From the NCBI RefSeq assembly GCF_024172185.1, contig NZ_JAMZEC010000001.1:5786001-5850000 (forward strand): a stretch of 64,000 bases of DNA, given 5' to 3'. The notes beneath the pieces were generated by a model. It made no database searches. It saw only the letters and a list, made by a program, of their open reading frames with translations, and had not been told where the DNA came from. Below are positions 53,143 to 61,907 of this stretch, piece by piece. A program made the translations under genes and the position numbers. The stretch comes from Nonomuraea roseoviolacea subsp. carminata. Its GTDB lineage: Bacteria > Actinomycetota > Actinomycetes > Streptosporangiales > Streptosporangiaceae. Positions within the stretch are counted from its first letter, which is position 1. Every line of letters begins with the position of its first letter.

Positions 53143-54160
53143 CGGGCAGGCCCTTGTTGTAGACGGCGTTCCGCACGGTCGCCAGATCGGGGACGGCTTC
53201 GATCTTCTGCAGGTCCTTGAGGAACTGCGCGGCGCTGACGAGGTTCTCGGCCAGCGCGCCCGGCCGCTCCGGCGTGCCGAGCCATTCGGCGGAGGCCAGG
53301 TCGGAGGGCTTGAGGAAGACGCCCTGGGTGAGCTGGTCCTCGGCGTCCGCCTTGGTCAGGTTGAGCTCGGCGGCGACGGCCGCGGCGGCCTCGGCGCGAT
53401 TGCCGGTGATGAGCTGGAGAGCCCTCGCCTCGGCCTTGCGCCAGGCGTCCACCGCGTCCGGATGCGCCTTGAGGAACGTGGTGGACACCACCCCGAGGTC
53501 CAGCGTGGGCTTGCCGGCCGTGGCCAGCTCCCGGCTGGTGATCAGGACCTTGCCGTCCTTCTCCAGCTCCTTCAGGGTGGGCAGCCAGGTGTAGGCGGCG
53601 TCGATGTCGCCGCGCGTCCAGGAGGCGAGGATGTCCTGCGGTTCGAGGTCGACGATGGTCAGCTCCGACTCGCGCACCCCCGCCCGGTCGAGCGCGGCCA
53701 GCAGGCTGTAGTGGGAGGTCGAGGCGAACGACGTGGCGACCTTCTTCCCGCGCAGGCCCTCGATCGCCGACACGCCGCTGTCGTTCCTGACGACCAGGGC
53801 CTCGTTGTCGCCGGCCACGTCGAGCACGAACGCCACCTGGTACGGGATGTTCAGCGGGGCCGACAGTCCGCGGGCCACGGGGCTGGAGCCGATGGCGGCG
53901 ATGTCCACGCTGCCGGCCACGAAGGCGGTGTTGATGCTGGCGCCGGAGTCGAACTTCGTCCACTGGATCTGGTAGCCGGGCAGCGCCTCCTCCAGCCACC
54001 TCTTGTTCTTGACGATGAGGTCGCCGCTGGGGAACGCCTGGTAGGCGAGGCGGATGCGGTTGGCCGCCGCGACGGCACCGCCTCCCCGGGACGCGGTGCC
54101 GTCGCCGCAGGCGGCCAGGACCGTGATCAGCACGAAGGACAGCAGGAATCTCAGACGCAT
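53126..54160 (-). CDS. ssuA: Sulfonate ABC transporter substrate-binding lipoprotein, SsuA-like
   Basis: 344 aa. Signal peptide with lipobox LAAC (residues 15-18). IRLAYQAFPSGDLIVKNKRW, GYQIQWTKFDSGASINTAFV, GSVDIAAIGSSPVARGLSAP and GLRGKKVATSFASTSHYSLL are typical of the SsuA/TauA family. Binds sulfonates outside the cell. Confidence 0.9.
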   Translation of the reverse strand: MRLRFLLSFVLITVLAACGDGTASRGGGAVAAANRIRLAYQAFPSGDLIVKNKRWLEEALPGYQIQWTKFDSGASINTAFVAGSVDIAAIGSSPVARGLSAPLNIPYQVAFVLDVAGDNEALVVRNDSGVSAIEGLRGKKVATSFASTSHYSLLAALDRAGVRESELTIVDLEPQDILASWTRGDIDAAYTWLPTLKELEKDGKVLITSRELATAGKPTLDLGVVSTTFLKAHPDAVDAWRKAEARALQLITGNRAEAAAAVAAELNLTKADAEDQLTQGVFLKPSDLASAEWLGTPERPGALAENLVSAAQFLKDLQKIEAVPDLATVRNAVYNKGLPDVLTP

Positions 54161-54191
54161 GGCGGTTTCCTCGTGAGGGACGTGCGGCGGG

Positions 54192-55070
54192 TCACGAGCG
54201 GCCCCGCCAGGGGATGAGCCGTTTCTCCGTGACCCGCAGAAGGCCGTCGATGAGCAGGCCCGACAGGCCGATGGCCAGCAGTCCCAGCACCACGACGTCG
54301 GTCTGCAGGTAACGCTGGGCGTCCCGCACCATGCCGCCGATGCCGGGCACGCCGTTGACCGTCTCGGCGGCGACCACGGACGAGTACGCGATGCCGACGG
54401 CCAGGCGCACGCCGGTGAAGATCTCCGGCAGGGCGTTGGGCAGCACCACGTCCCGGATGACGTCGCGCCGCCTGGCGCCCAGCGCCCTGGCGGCCTCGAC
54501 CAGGTCGGACGGCGCGCCGTGCACCGCGGCGGCGGTGGCCACCGCGACCGGCGGCAGCGCTGCGATCGCCAGCAGCCACAGCTTGGGCGTCTCGTCGATG
54601 CCGAACCAGATGATGAGCAGGCTGAAGTACGCCAGCGGTGGTAGCGCCCGCACGAACGTGATCACGGGCTCGGCCACGACGCGGATCCACGGCACGGTGC
54701 CGAGCACGGCGCCCACGACGAGCCCGCCTGCCACGCCGATCGCGGATCCGATGAGGATGCGCCGCAGGCTGATCCCGAGGTGCTCGATGAGCAGGCTGCC
54801 GCTGTAGCCGCGGATGCCGTCGTGCGTCGTGGACAACCGCAGGAGCTGCTCCCACACGGCGCCGGGGGAGGGGATGAAGGAGGGGTTGGCCGCCGCGGTC
54901 GCGGCGAGCTGCCACAGGCCGAGGAGTGCGGCCGCGGCGAGCACGCGCACCACGATCCTGCGTGTCGCCGGTCGCCGTCGCCGGGTGGCGGACGCCGGTC
55001 CGCCGTCGGGAAGGGCGGTCGAGGGGGCGGCCGTCGAGGTGGGCGAGGTCACCGTCTCAGACGGGCTCAT
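54192..55070 (-). CDS. ssuC: Sulfonate ABC transporter permease, SsuC-like
   Basis: 292 aa with six spans. A cytoplasmic Ser/Thr/Pro-rich N-terminus of about 45 residues precedes RIVVRVLAAAALLGLWQLAA; the EAA loop is DLVEAARALGARRRDVIRDV. First gene of the operon ssuC-ssuA-ssuB-tauD-LLM. ATG 55070 lies 7 nt after a -10, so it is leaderless; the longer frame to 55109 would start upstream of the promoter's own start point and is rejected. Confidence 0.9.
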   Translation of the reverse strand: MSPSETVTSPTSTAAPSTALPDGGPASATRRRRPATRRIVVRVLAAAALLGLWQLAATAAANPSFIPSPGAVWEQLLRLSTTHDGIRGYSGSLLIEHLGISLRRILIGSAIGVAGGLVVGAVLGTVPWIRVVAEPVITFVRALPPLAYFSLLIIWFGIDETPKLWLLAIAALPPVAVATAAAVHGAPSDLVEAARALGARRRDVIRDVVLPNALPEIFTGVRLAVGIAYSSVVAAETVNGVPGIGGMVRDAQRYLQTDVVVLGLLAIGLSGLLIDGLLRVTEKRLIPWRGRS

Positions 55071-55077
55071 GACCACG

Positions 55078-55132
55078 AAGCTACGGCGACACCTCGCTAA
55101 AGTCAACATTTCCTACTAGTTTTATGGGTTAT
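55078..55132 (-). promoter_or_regulatory. Sulfur-island promoter 3 (ssuC)
   Basis: On the minus strand: ATAACCC, then CTAGTAGGAAATGTTGACTT, 17 bp after TTGACT (55106-55101) the -10 TAGCTT (55083-55078), then ATG 55070. The ATAACCC-box pair and spacing match promoter 1 almost base for base. Confidence 0.8.
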
Positions 55133-55230
55133 CCCCCGCCTCGCCCGAGCTGCGGGCCGGCGTGCTCGGGGGCTGCGTGACCCACATCTTCCTCTGATCG
55201 TCCGGGTCCGGGCCGCGGCGCCGTGCGCGC

Positions 55231-55857
55231 TCAGAAGCCGATCGGCTCACGCACCAGCACGACCGTGGCCCGCTCCGGCAGGGCCTCGCGCTCGACGATG
55301 AGGATCTTGCCGATGAACGACGACTGCCCGAACTTTTGGAGGCGCCGGTGCTCGCGCGGCAGGCTGTACGAGCGGACCCGCCGCAGCGCCGTCTCCAGGT
55401 CCGGCACCACCTTCTGGGCGCCGGCCACCCAGACGACCTTGCGCGCTCCCGACGCGTACGGCGCGAGCTGGCTGCCGCTGGCCGAGGCGATGACCAGGTG
55501 GCCCTCCTCCGTCACCGCGTGCACGCTGCCCACGACGTACTCGGCCGTGGCGCCGAGGCGGACGACCGCCTGCACGTCGCCCTTGGGGTCCTCGGCCCCG
55601 GCCCGGACGGAGGCGAACCGGCCCGACTCGTCGAGGTCCGCGGCGATGCCGGACAGCCGGAGCGTCTCGCTGGAGGTGGTGAAGACGCTCTCGTCGCCGG
55701 GGATCAGTCCGGTGACGAGCTCGCGGGCCTCGGTGGCGCTGTCCACGACGTGCACGATGAAGCCGTTGTCGCGTAACGCGGCGGTCGCGCGGTCCAGTTG
55801 CCCGGCGGGCGCGGGGGCGGCGAACGTCTCGTCGGGCACGACAGTTTTCACGGACAT
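55231..55857 (-). CDS. LUD-domain protein (LutC/YkgG-like)
   Basis: 208 aa. FIVHVVDSATEARELVTGLI, PGDESVFTTSSETLRLSGIA, VVGSVHAVTEEGHLVIASAS and SQLAPYASGARKVVWVAGAQ fit the LUD fold (LutB/LutC, lactate utilisation). No LutA/LutB partners are present, so this is a solo LUD protein of unknown substrate. It is divergent from the HxlR regulator at 55975, which probably controls it. Confidence 0.85.
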   Translation of the reverse strand: MSVKTVVPDETFAAPAPAGQLDRATAALRDNGFIVHVVDSATEARELVTGLIPGDESVFTTSSETLRLSGIAADLDESGRFASVRAGAEDPKGDVQAVVRLGATAEYVVGSVHAVTEEGHLVIASASGSQLAPYASGARKVVWVAGAQKVVPDLETALRRVRSYSLPREHRRLQKFGQSSFIGKILIVEREALPERATVVLVREPIGF

Positions 55858-55924
55858 GATGTATCCCCTGAGATGAGCAATGGTTCCGACTGGTAACCGG
55901 CACCATTCTGAGTAACGCTGAATC

Positions 55925-55939
55925 CCTACCGGAAGTAGG
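55925..55939. promoter_or_regulatory. HxlR-type operator dyad
   Basis: CCTAC-CGGAA-GTAGG is a perfect 5-bp-arm dyad 36 bp upstream of the hxlR-like start, inside the 117-bp divergent region. A looser repeat, ATGGT...ACCAT, lies at about 55880-55906. Confidence 0.5.
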
Positions 55940-55974
55940 CACTTTTTTCTGCCTCAGTGAAGCGGAGGGAACCC

Positions 55975-56406
55975 ATGAACGCTGACGGACCCGCCGGCGG
56001 CGCGAGCTCCGTGCTCCAGGCGCGCGACGAGACGACCTGCCAGGTGCGCGACGTCCTGAACCGTGTGGGGGACAAGTGGACCCTGTCGGTCGTCAACGAG
56101 CTCGGAGCCGGCCCCCGCCGCTTCAACGAGCTCAGGCGCACCGTTCCCGGCATCAGCCAGCGCATGCTGACCGCCACTCTGCGCGTGCTCGAACGAGACG
56201 GGCTGGTCACCCGCAGCGTGTACGCCGAGGTGCCGCCCCGCGTCGACTACGAGCTGACCCCGCTCGGTCGCACGTTGCTCGAGCGGGTCTGGGGGCTGAT
56301 CGACTGGGTCATTGAGCACCACGAGGACATCGAGGGTGCCCGCAGCCGCTACGATGCCCGGCGCGCGCCTGACGGATCACAACCTACGGAAACAATCGGA
56401 ACATAG
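55975..56406 (+). CDS. HxlR-family transcriptional regulator
   Basis: 143 aa. CQVRDVLNRVGDKWTLSVVN, RRFNELRRTVPGISQRMLTA, LRVLERDGLVTRSVYAEVPP and RVDYELTPLGRTLLERVWGL are the HxlR winged helix. One Cys precedes the first helix in the position used for redox or electrophile sensing in YodB-like members. GGAGGGAA fixes the start at 55975. Confidence 0.92.
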   Translation: MNADGPAGGASSVLQARDETTCQVRDVLNRVGDKWTLSVVNELGAGPRRFNELRRTVPGISQRMLTATLRVLERDGLVTRSVYAEVPPRVDYELTPLGRTLLERVWGLIDWVIEHHEDIEGARSRYDARRAPDGSQPTETIGT

Positions 56407-56586
56407 CCGCGTGCAGGATCAGGTCCGCCGCCGTAGACGAGGAGCACCGCAGGCACCTCGCCGGGTACCTGGCCGTACGTAGGCGGTGGCCGGCTCGCCG
56501 CTGCAGGCCGAGCGCCACGAAGAGGTCAAGGGCGGTCCCGCCCGGGCCCCGACCCGAAGAGCGCGCTCATTCGATGCTCTCCTTGA

Positions 56587-56700
56587 CGCTTCTCCGACAG
56601 ACCGACCGAGACAGGGCGCTACACCTACACCGTCGAGTGGACGGGAAACGCCGGCTATACGCCCGCGAAGGGGCCGGGCGGGGGCGTCAGCGTCACCTGA
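56587..56700 (+). pseudogene. Possible C-terminal remnant of a secreted domain
   Basis: A 37-codon frame without start ends at TGA 56698: TGRYTYTVEWTGNAGYTPAK then GPGGGVSVT. Composition is that of a beta-rich extracellular domain. The 286 bp between the HxlR gene and DUF3140 hold nothing else convincing. Low certainty. Confidence 0.25.
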
Positions 56701-57025
56701 GAGGGTCGTGGCCCCAGTTCATCAGCGAATACCGCCACCTGGTCTCGCGGACGTCACCCGAAGGCCGTTGCGCCAGGTGACGGTGGACGTAGCCGATCAC
56801 CTTACGCATGTGCGCGTAGTCCGGTTCGGTGAGGGACGCCTTCTTCGCGTGCAGCAGTTCGACGATCTTGCGACCGGACTCGTGCCCGGTCGACTCGCCG
56901 CCGTCGCTCTTCTGCCCCACCGCCTTGGACTCGTCGGTGGCCAGCCAGCTCTCGAGCTCCTCGGCGGTCATGTTCACCACCTGCCCGAACTCGGCCGCGA
57001 TCGCCCGCTCCTCCTCCTCGGTCAT
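56693..57025 (-). CDS. DUF3140 protein
   Basis: 110 aa. MTAEELESWLATDESKAVGQ, GESTGHESGRKIVELLHAKK, DYAHMRKVIGYVHRHLAQRP and ETRWRYSLMNWGHDP cover the family from end to end. Function unknown; members often sit beside DUF2945 genes, as here. Its ATG overlaps the DUF2945 stop (TGATG). Confidence 0.88.
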   Translation of the reverse strand: MTEEEERAIAAEFGQVVNMTAEELESWLATDESKAVGQKSDGGESTGHESGRKIVELLHAKKASLTEPDYAHMRKVIGYVHRHLAQRPSGDVRETRWRYSLMNWGHDPLR

Positions 57026-57255
57026 CACGAGCCCTTGTCCTTGCGCAGGGCCGACGGCTTGTGGACGGCCTTCTTGCCGCTCTTCTCGCTGCGTACCACG
57101 TACTGCGGGTCGTCGGGCGAGGCGGCGACGGTGCGTCCGGCCTCCTTCCGCCGGTCGGTGATCTTCTTCTCGACCTTGCCCCGGGCGGTGGATCCATGGC
57201 TCTGCCAGGTGACCTCGTCGCCCACCGCCGGGTCGTCCTCGTTCTTCTTCGCCAT
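57025..57255 (-). CDS. DUF2945 (hypervirulence-associated TUDOR-like) protein
   Basis: 76 aa. DEVTWQSHGSTARGKVEKKI, AASPDDPQYVVRSEKSGKKA and VHKPSALRK match DUF2945, a small SH3/Tudor-like fold. Start 57255 is the Met before KKNEDDPAVG; the long upstream frame is unlikely. Forms a two-gene operon with DUF3140. Confidence 0.88.
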   Translation of the reverse strand: MAKKNEDDPAVGDEVTWQSHGSTARGKVEKKITDRRKEAGRTVAASPDDPQYVVRSEKSGKKAVHKPSALRKDKGS

Positions 57256-57409
57256 GAGCTGCGCCCTACCCCGACGTCCGCGCGCACGCCGCGCCGCGGT
57301 CATGGATACGCCCAACTCCGGGTCAAGGAACGTGGGTTCCCCCGGGCGGGGGGGACCGGTCGCCCGCTCAGGTGATCTGCCGAGGCCGCCGGCTGAAGAC
57401 GCTGGAAGC

Positions 57410-57964
57410 ATGACGATCAAGCTGCTGCACAGGGCGCCCGTCGCGAGCGACACCGAGCGCGACGTCCCCCGCTGGGCGCTGCGTGCCGCCTACGCGGTTC
57501 CGCTGCTGGTGCTGCCCTCCTGTCTCTGGCGGCTTCCGTTCGTCCTCGACTTCCCGATGGGCCAGATCCACGACGCGCACATGCCGGCGCTGTGGATCAG
57601 AATCCCCTACATCTTGGGGCTCAGTACGCTGTCGGAGCTGGCGGCGTTGCTGAGCATCGGGCTGGTGCGCCGGTGGGGTGAGGTCGTCCCGGGCTGGGTG
57701 CCGTTCCTCGGGGGCCGGCGCGTCCGGCCGATGGCGGCGATCGTTCCCGCGGCGGCCGGGGGTGTGATCCTGTCGGTGCTGCCGGTGCAGACGGTGCTCC
57801 AATGGATGGGCGCCGTCGACGAGGTCCCTTACGAGAACGTCTGGTGGAAGATCCTGGCCAACGTCTGCATCACCCCGCTGAACCTGTGGGGCCCCCTCGT
57901 GCTCGCGCTCACCTGCGCGTATTACGTGCGCCGGTGCCGCCCTGGCATGACGATGCGAGCCTGA
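57410..57964 (+). CDS. Membrane protein, unknown function
   Basis: 184 aa with four predicted spans: WALRAAYAVPLLVLPSCLWR, YILGLSTLSELAALLSIGLV, RPMAAIVPAAAGGVILSVLP and CITPLNLWGPLVLALTCAYY. The loops WMGAVDEVPYENVWWKILAN look conserved. No transport or enzyme motif. Start at ATG 57410 is the only Met that gives this topology. It is co-directional with no neighbour and convergent with the ArsR gene. Confidence 0.75.
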   Translation: MTIKLLHRAPVASDTERDVPRWALRAAYAVPLLVLPSCLWRLPFVLDFPMGQIHDAHMPALWIRIPYILGLSTLSELAALLSIGLVRRWGEVVPGWVPFLGGRRVRPMAAIVPAAAGGVILSVLPVQTVLQWMGAVDEVPYENVWWKILANVCITPLNLWGPLVLALTCAYYVRRCRPGMTMRA

Positions 57965-57976
57965 CCCACTTCGGCG

Positions 57977-58690
57977 TCATTCCGCCTCGTCCCAGTCGAG
58001 CGGCACGCCGAAGGTCTCGTTCAGGCCGGTACGTCCCTCGTCGGTCAGGTGCACCACCCGCCGCGCCCGCCCCCGCCGCAGCCACCCCAGGGCGAACAGC
58101 CGGTCGGCCACGGCCGCGCCCAGGGCGCCCGCGAGGTGGTGGCGCCGCTCGCCCCAGTCCACGCAGTAGCGGATCGCGGGCCGCCGCCGCGAGAACTCCT
58201 CGACCTCGATCCCGAACGCGGCCAGCCTGCCGAGCCCCGCGGCCGTGATCCGGTAGCCCCCGGCGGCCGTGCCCGTCAGGACGTCGCCGTCCACCAGCGC
58301 GGCCAGCAGCACGACGCCGAGCCGTCCCGCGAGATGGTCGTAGCACAGCCGGGCCCGCATCAACGCCTGGTTGCGTACGCTGTCGCGCAGGGACGTCACG
58401 GGCAGCGGCCGGGCGATCCTGGCCAGTTCCTCCAGCGCCCGCGCCACGTCGGTGCTGGCCAGGCGGTAGTAGCGGTGACGTCCGTCGTGCTCGACGGTGA
58501 GGAGCTTGGCCTCGCGCAGCCGGGCCAGGTGGCCGCTGATCGTGGACACGCTCACCCCGGCCTCGGCGGCCAGTGCGCTGGCGGGCAGGACGCCGCCGCC
58601 GGCCAGCGCCATGAGCACCTTGGCCCGCGACCTGTCGCCGATGGCCGCCGCCACCTCGGCGATGTCCGCGTCCGTCGCCGTCTGCCACAT
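57977..58690 (-). CDS. ArsR-family regulator with C-terminal extension
   Basis: 237 aa. EVAAAIGDRSRAKVLMALAG, LAAEAGVSVSTISGHLARLR and LTVEHDGRHRYYRLAST form the winged helix. The remaining 130 residues (SVRNQALMRARLCYDHLAGR, FGIEVEEFSRRRPAIRYCVD, WGERRHHLAGALGAA) are a C-terminal domain found in a subset of ArsR-like regulators; two Cys could bind metal. Divergent from the MFS pump and its probable repressor. Confidence 0.88.
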   Translation of the reverse strand: MWQTATDADIAEVAAAIGDRSRAKVLMALAGGGVLPASALAAEAGVSVSTISGHLARLREAKLLTVEHDGRHRYYRLASTDVARALEELARIARPLPVTSLRDSVRNQALMRARLCYDHLAGRLGVVLLAALVDGDVLTGTAAGGYRITAAGLGRLAAFGIEVEEFSRRRPAIRYCVDWGERRHHLAGALGAAVADRLFALGWLRRGRARRVVHLTDEGRTGLNETFGVPLDWDEAE

Positions 58691-58763
58691 GCCTCCAGTC
58701 TAGGCAGTCCAGAACGGCGACATTTCGGTGAACGCCGTAGCGATCGCGTACCAGGTTGGAGGT

Positions 58764-60107
58764 ATGACTCTCTCCACGCTTTCGAGGCTTCCGCTGGTGG
58801 CGGTCTGCCTCGGGTACTTCCTGGTCATCCTCGACGTCACCGTGGTCAACGTGGCCGTACCGGTGATGGGGTCGGACCTGCGGACCGGATTGACGGATCT
58901 GCAGTGGATCGTGGACGGGTACACGCTCACGTTCGCCGGACTGCTGCTGCTGTGCGGCGGGCTGGGCGACCGGCTCGGCGGCAAGCGCGTGTTCCTGGCG
59001 GGGCTGGCGGTGTTCGTCGCGGCCTCGGCCGGGTGCGGGCTGGCGCCGTCCGCGGGCCTGCTGACCGGGGCGCGGCTGGTGCAGGGGGCCGGGGCGGCGA
59101 TGATGGTGCCCGCCTCGCTCGCGCTGCTGGCGGGCGCCTACCCGGAGCGGGCGGCGCGGGCGCGGGCGTTCGGGGTGTGGGGCATGGTCGCCGGGTTCGC
59201 CGCCGCGGCCGGGCCGGTGCTGGGCGGGGTGCTGGTCTCGGCGGTCGGCTGGCGTGCGGTGTTCTTCGTGAACCTCCCCTTCGGGCTGGCCGGGCTGTTT
59301 CTGACCGCCCGGTACGTGCCCGCGGCCGCCCCGGCAGGCAGCCGTGACGGCCTCGACGTGCCCGCCCAGCTCGCGGGCGCGCTCTGCCTGGGCGGGCTGA
59401 CCTGGGCGCTGATCGAGGCCGGGCCGCACGGCTGGGCCTCTCTCCCGGTGCTGGGCGGCCTGGGGGTGTCCGCGTCGGCGTTGCCGGCGTTCGTGCTGCT
59501 CGAACGGCGGGCACGGGCGCCCATGCTGCCCCTTGAGCTGTTCGGCGCGCGGCGGTTCTCGGCGTCGGCGGTGGTCGGCGTCCTGCTCAACCTCGGCTTC
59601 TACGGCCTGCTGTTCGCGGTGCCGCTGTACTTCCAGCGGGGGTGGGGGCTGAGCGCGTCCATGACCGGGCTGGCCATGGCGCCGATGGCGGCGATGCCGA
59701 TGCTCTCCTCCTCGCTCAGCGGCCGGGTCGCCGCGCGGACGGGCCCGCGGGCGCCGATGGCCGCCGGGCTGGTCATCGGCGGCGCCGGCCTGCTCGCCTG
59801 GCTCGCCGCCGGCCGCGGCACGAGCTACTGGACGTTGCTCGCGCCGCTGGTGCTGACCGGGTTCGGCGTCGGGTTCACCATGCCGGCGGCGACCGCGTCC
59901 ATCATGGAGGCCGCCCCGGCCGCGCTGGCCGGGGCGGCGTCGGCCGTCTTCAACGCCGCCCGCCAGACGGGCAGCGCGATCGGTGTGGCCCTGGTCGGCA
60001 CGCTGGTCGCGCACGGCGGCCTCGTCGCGGGCCTGCACGCCGGTGCGCTGATCGGCGGCCTGGGGTTCCTGGCCGGCGCCGCGCTGACCTGGGCATCGGC
60101 CAGGTGA
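58764..60107 (+). CDS. MFS efflux transporter, DHA2 type
   Basis: 447 aa with about 14 spans. LGYFLVILDVTVVNVAVPVM, GGLGDRLGGKRVFLAGLAVF, GARLVQGAGAAMMVPASLAL and GFGVGFTMPAATASIMEAAP are standard motifs (D in motif D1, loop 2-3 GDRLGGKR, motif C). GGAGGT lies directly before the ATG at 58764, closer than ideal, so GTG 58728 is a possible alternative start. Divergent from the ArsR regulator. Confidence 0.9.
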   Translation: MTLSTLSRLPLVAVCLGYFLVILDVTVVNVAVPVMGSDLRTGLTDLQWIVDGYTLTFAGLLLLCGGLGDRLGGKRVFLAGLAVFVAASAGCGLAPSAGLLTGARLVQGAGAAMMVPASLALLAGAYPERAARARAFGVWGMVAGFAAAAGPVLGGVLVSAVGWRAVFFVNLPFGLAGLFLTARYVPAAAPAGSRDGLDVPAQLAGALCLGGLTWALIEAGPHGWASLPVLGGLGVSASALPAFVLLERRARAPMLPLELFGARRFSASAVVGVLLNLGFYGLLFAVPLYFQRGWGLSASMTGLAMAPMAAMPMLSSSLSGRVAARTGPRAPMAAGLVIGGAGLLAWLAAGRGTSYWTLLAPLVLTGFGVGFTMPAATASIMEAAPAALAGAASAVFNAARQTGSAIGVALVGTLVAHGGLVAGLHAGALIGGLGFLAGAALTWASAR

Positions 60108-60256
60108 CCCACGACGAGGGTGAGGGCGTTTCCGACACGGGTGCCTCCTGGTGATCGTTGCTCTCGGTGTTCGTGGGAGCCGGCCCGCCCCGTGCGGGAA
60201 GAGGGGCGGGCCGGTGCGGTGTTCAGCACAACCGGACCCCTCAGGAGGTGCACGAC

Positions 60257-60367
60257 ATGTCAGGACCCGACGGCCGGCCCTTCGGAGAGCGAGCGGCCAT
60301 GTCCGCACTGGCGGCGTCCCCCGCCCCGAACAGCCGCGACAACCCCCTCACCCCCACCAGCCGTTAG
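60257..60367 (+). CDS. 36-aa ORF with ideal Shine-Dalgarno before mtr
   Basis: AGGAGGTG stands 7 bp before ATG 60257; the peptide begins SGPDGRPFGERAAMSALAAS and ends PLTPTSR at a TAG, 11 bp before the mtr start. Composition is low-complexity and no family is recognised. It could be a leader ORF that controls mtr by coupling, or a small protein. Confidence 0.45.
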   Translation: MSGPDGRPFGERAAMSALAASPAPNSRDNPLTPTSR

Positions 60368-60378
60368 GGATCCCCTCC

Positions 60379-61782
60379 ATGGACCAGCATTTCGACCTCG
60401 TCGTCATCGGCTCCGGCTCCGGAAACCCGATCGCCGACAAGCGGTTCGCCGACTGGAAGGTCGCCATCGTCGAGAAGGGCGTCGGCCCGTTCGGCAGCTT
60501 CGGCGGCACCTGCCTCAACGTCGGCTGCATCCCGACCAAGATGTTCGTGCACACCGCCGACACCGCGCGCGCGCCCGAGCACGGTGCGGCGCTGGGCGTC
60601 GACCTGGAGCTGCGCGGCGTCGACTGGCCCGCCGTACGCGACCGGATCTTCGGCCGCATCGACCCCCTCGCGGCCGGAGGCGAGCGCTACCGCGCGACCG
60701 GGCGCGAGAACGTCACCCTCTACCGCGGCACGGCCCGCTTCACCGGCGAGCGCCGCCTGGTCGTGGACACGGCGGACGGGCCCGTCACGATCACCGCGGA
60801 CCAGGTCGTGGTGGCCGTCGGCAGCCGCCCGGACATCCCCGACATCCCCGGCCTGGACCAGGCGCTCGGCTACCACACCAGCGACACCGTCATGCGCATG
60901 GACCGGCTCCCGCGCCACCTGACCATCCTCGGCTCAGGGTTCGTGGCCACCGAGATGGCCCACGTGTTCTCCTCCCTGGGCGTCGAGATCAGCGTGATCG
61001 CCCGCAGCGAGCTCCTGCTGCGGCACGAGGACATGGACGTGGCGCGACGCTTCACCGAACTGGCGCGCGACCGCTGGGACGTCCGCCTGAACCGCAAACT
61101 GCTGAGCGCCGCCAGACAAGGCGACAAGCTGCTCCTCGACCTCGAAGGGCCCGCGGGCGCGGAACTGCTGGAGACCGACGAGCTGCTGGTGGCCACCGGC
61201 CGCCGGCCCAACTCCGATCTCGTGGACGCCGCCGCCGGAGGGCTCGCCCTGCACCCGGACGGCCGTGTCGTCGTGGACGAGCGGCAGGCGACCTCGGTGC
61301 CCGGAGTGTGGGCCCTCGGCGACGTCTCCTCCCCCTGGCAGCTCAAGCACGTCGCCAACCACGAGGCACGCGTCGTCCAGCACAACCTGCTGCACCCGGA
61401 CGACCTCCGCGCCTCCGACCACCGTTACGTCCCCCACGCGGTGTTCTCCTCCCCGAGGATCGCCTCGGTGGGCCTGACCGAGCAGGAGGCGCAGGCCGCC
61501 GGGCGCGCGTACGTGACCGCCATACGGGAGTACAGCGGCATCGCGTACGGCTGGGCCATGGAGGACACCACCAGCTTCGCCAAGGTGCTGGCCGATCCCG
61601 CCACCGGTGAGCTGCTCGGCGCGCACATCATCGGCCCCGAGGCGCCGGCGCTGATCCAACCGCTGATCCAGGCCATGTCCTTCGGCCTGGACGCCCGCTC
61701 CATGGCCAGGGGGCAGTACTGGATCCATCCGGCCATGCCCGAGGTGGTGGAGAACGCCCTGCTCGATCTGCCGCTCGACTGA
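60379..61782 (+). CDS. mtr: Mycothione reductase
   Basis: 467 aa. FDLVVIGSGSGNPIADKRFA (FAD fold, with the N residue typical of Mtr rather than glutathione reductase), GGTCLNVGCIPTKMFVHTAD (redox-active CxxxxC), LTILGSGFVATEMAHVFSSL (NADPH fold), VPGVWALGDVSSPWQLKHVA (FAD) and QYWIHPAMPEVVENALLDL (C-terminal His-Glu pair) are all present. It reduces mycothiol disulfide with NADPH, confirming a mycothiol-using actinomycete. Confidence 0.95.
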   Translation: MDQHFDLVVIGSGSGNPIADKRFADWKVAIVEKGVGPFGSFGGTCLNVGCIPTKMFVHTADTARAPEHGAALGVDLELRGVDWPAVRDRIFGRIDPLAAGGERYRATGRENVTLYRGTARFTGERRLVVDTADGPVTITADQVVVAVGSRPDIPDIPGLDQALGYHTSDTVMRMDRLPRHLTILGSGFVATEMAHVFSSLGVEISVIARSELLLRHEDMDVARRFTELARDRWDVRLNRKLLSAARQGDKLLLDLEGPAGAELLETDELLVATGRRPNSDLVDAAAGGLALHPDGRVVVDERQATSVPGVWALGDVSSPWQLKHVANHEARVVQHNLLHPDDLRASDHRYVPHAVFSSPRIASVGLTEQEAQAAGRAYVTAIREYSGIAYGWAMEDTTSFAKVLADPATGELLGAHIIGPEAPALIQPLIQAMSFGLDARSMARGQYWIHPAMPEVVENALLDLPLD

Positions 61783-61907
61783 TCGAGCGGCAGTCCATGG
61801 TCGTGGCCGCGGCCCAGCCCCCCGGCGCCGGCGAACCCGCCCGGAACCAGGCGCCGGTGGGCCCGGTCAGCTCACCGGACGGCGTCTCCAGTTCGGCCGC
61901 ATTGCGT

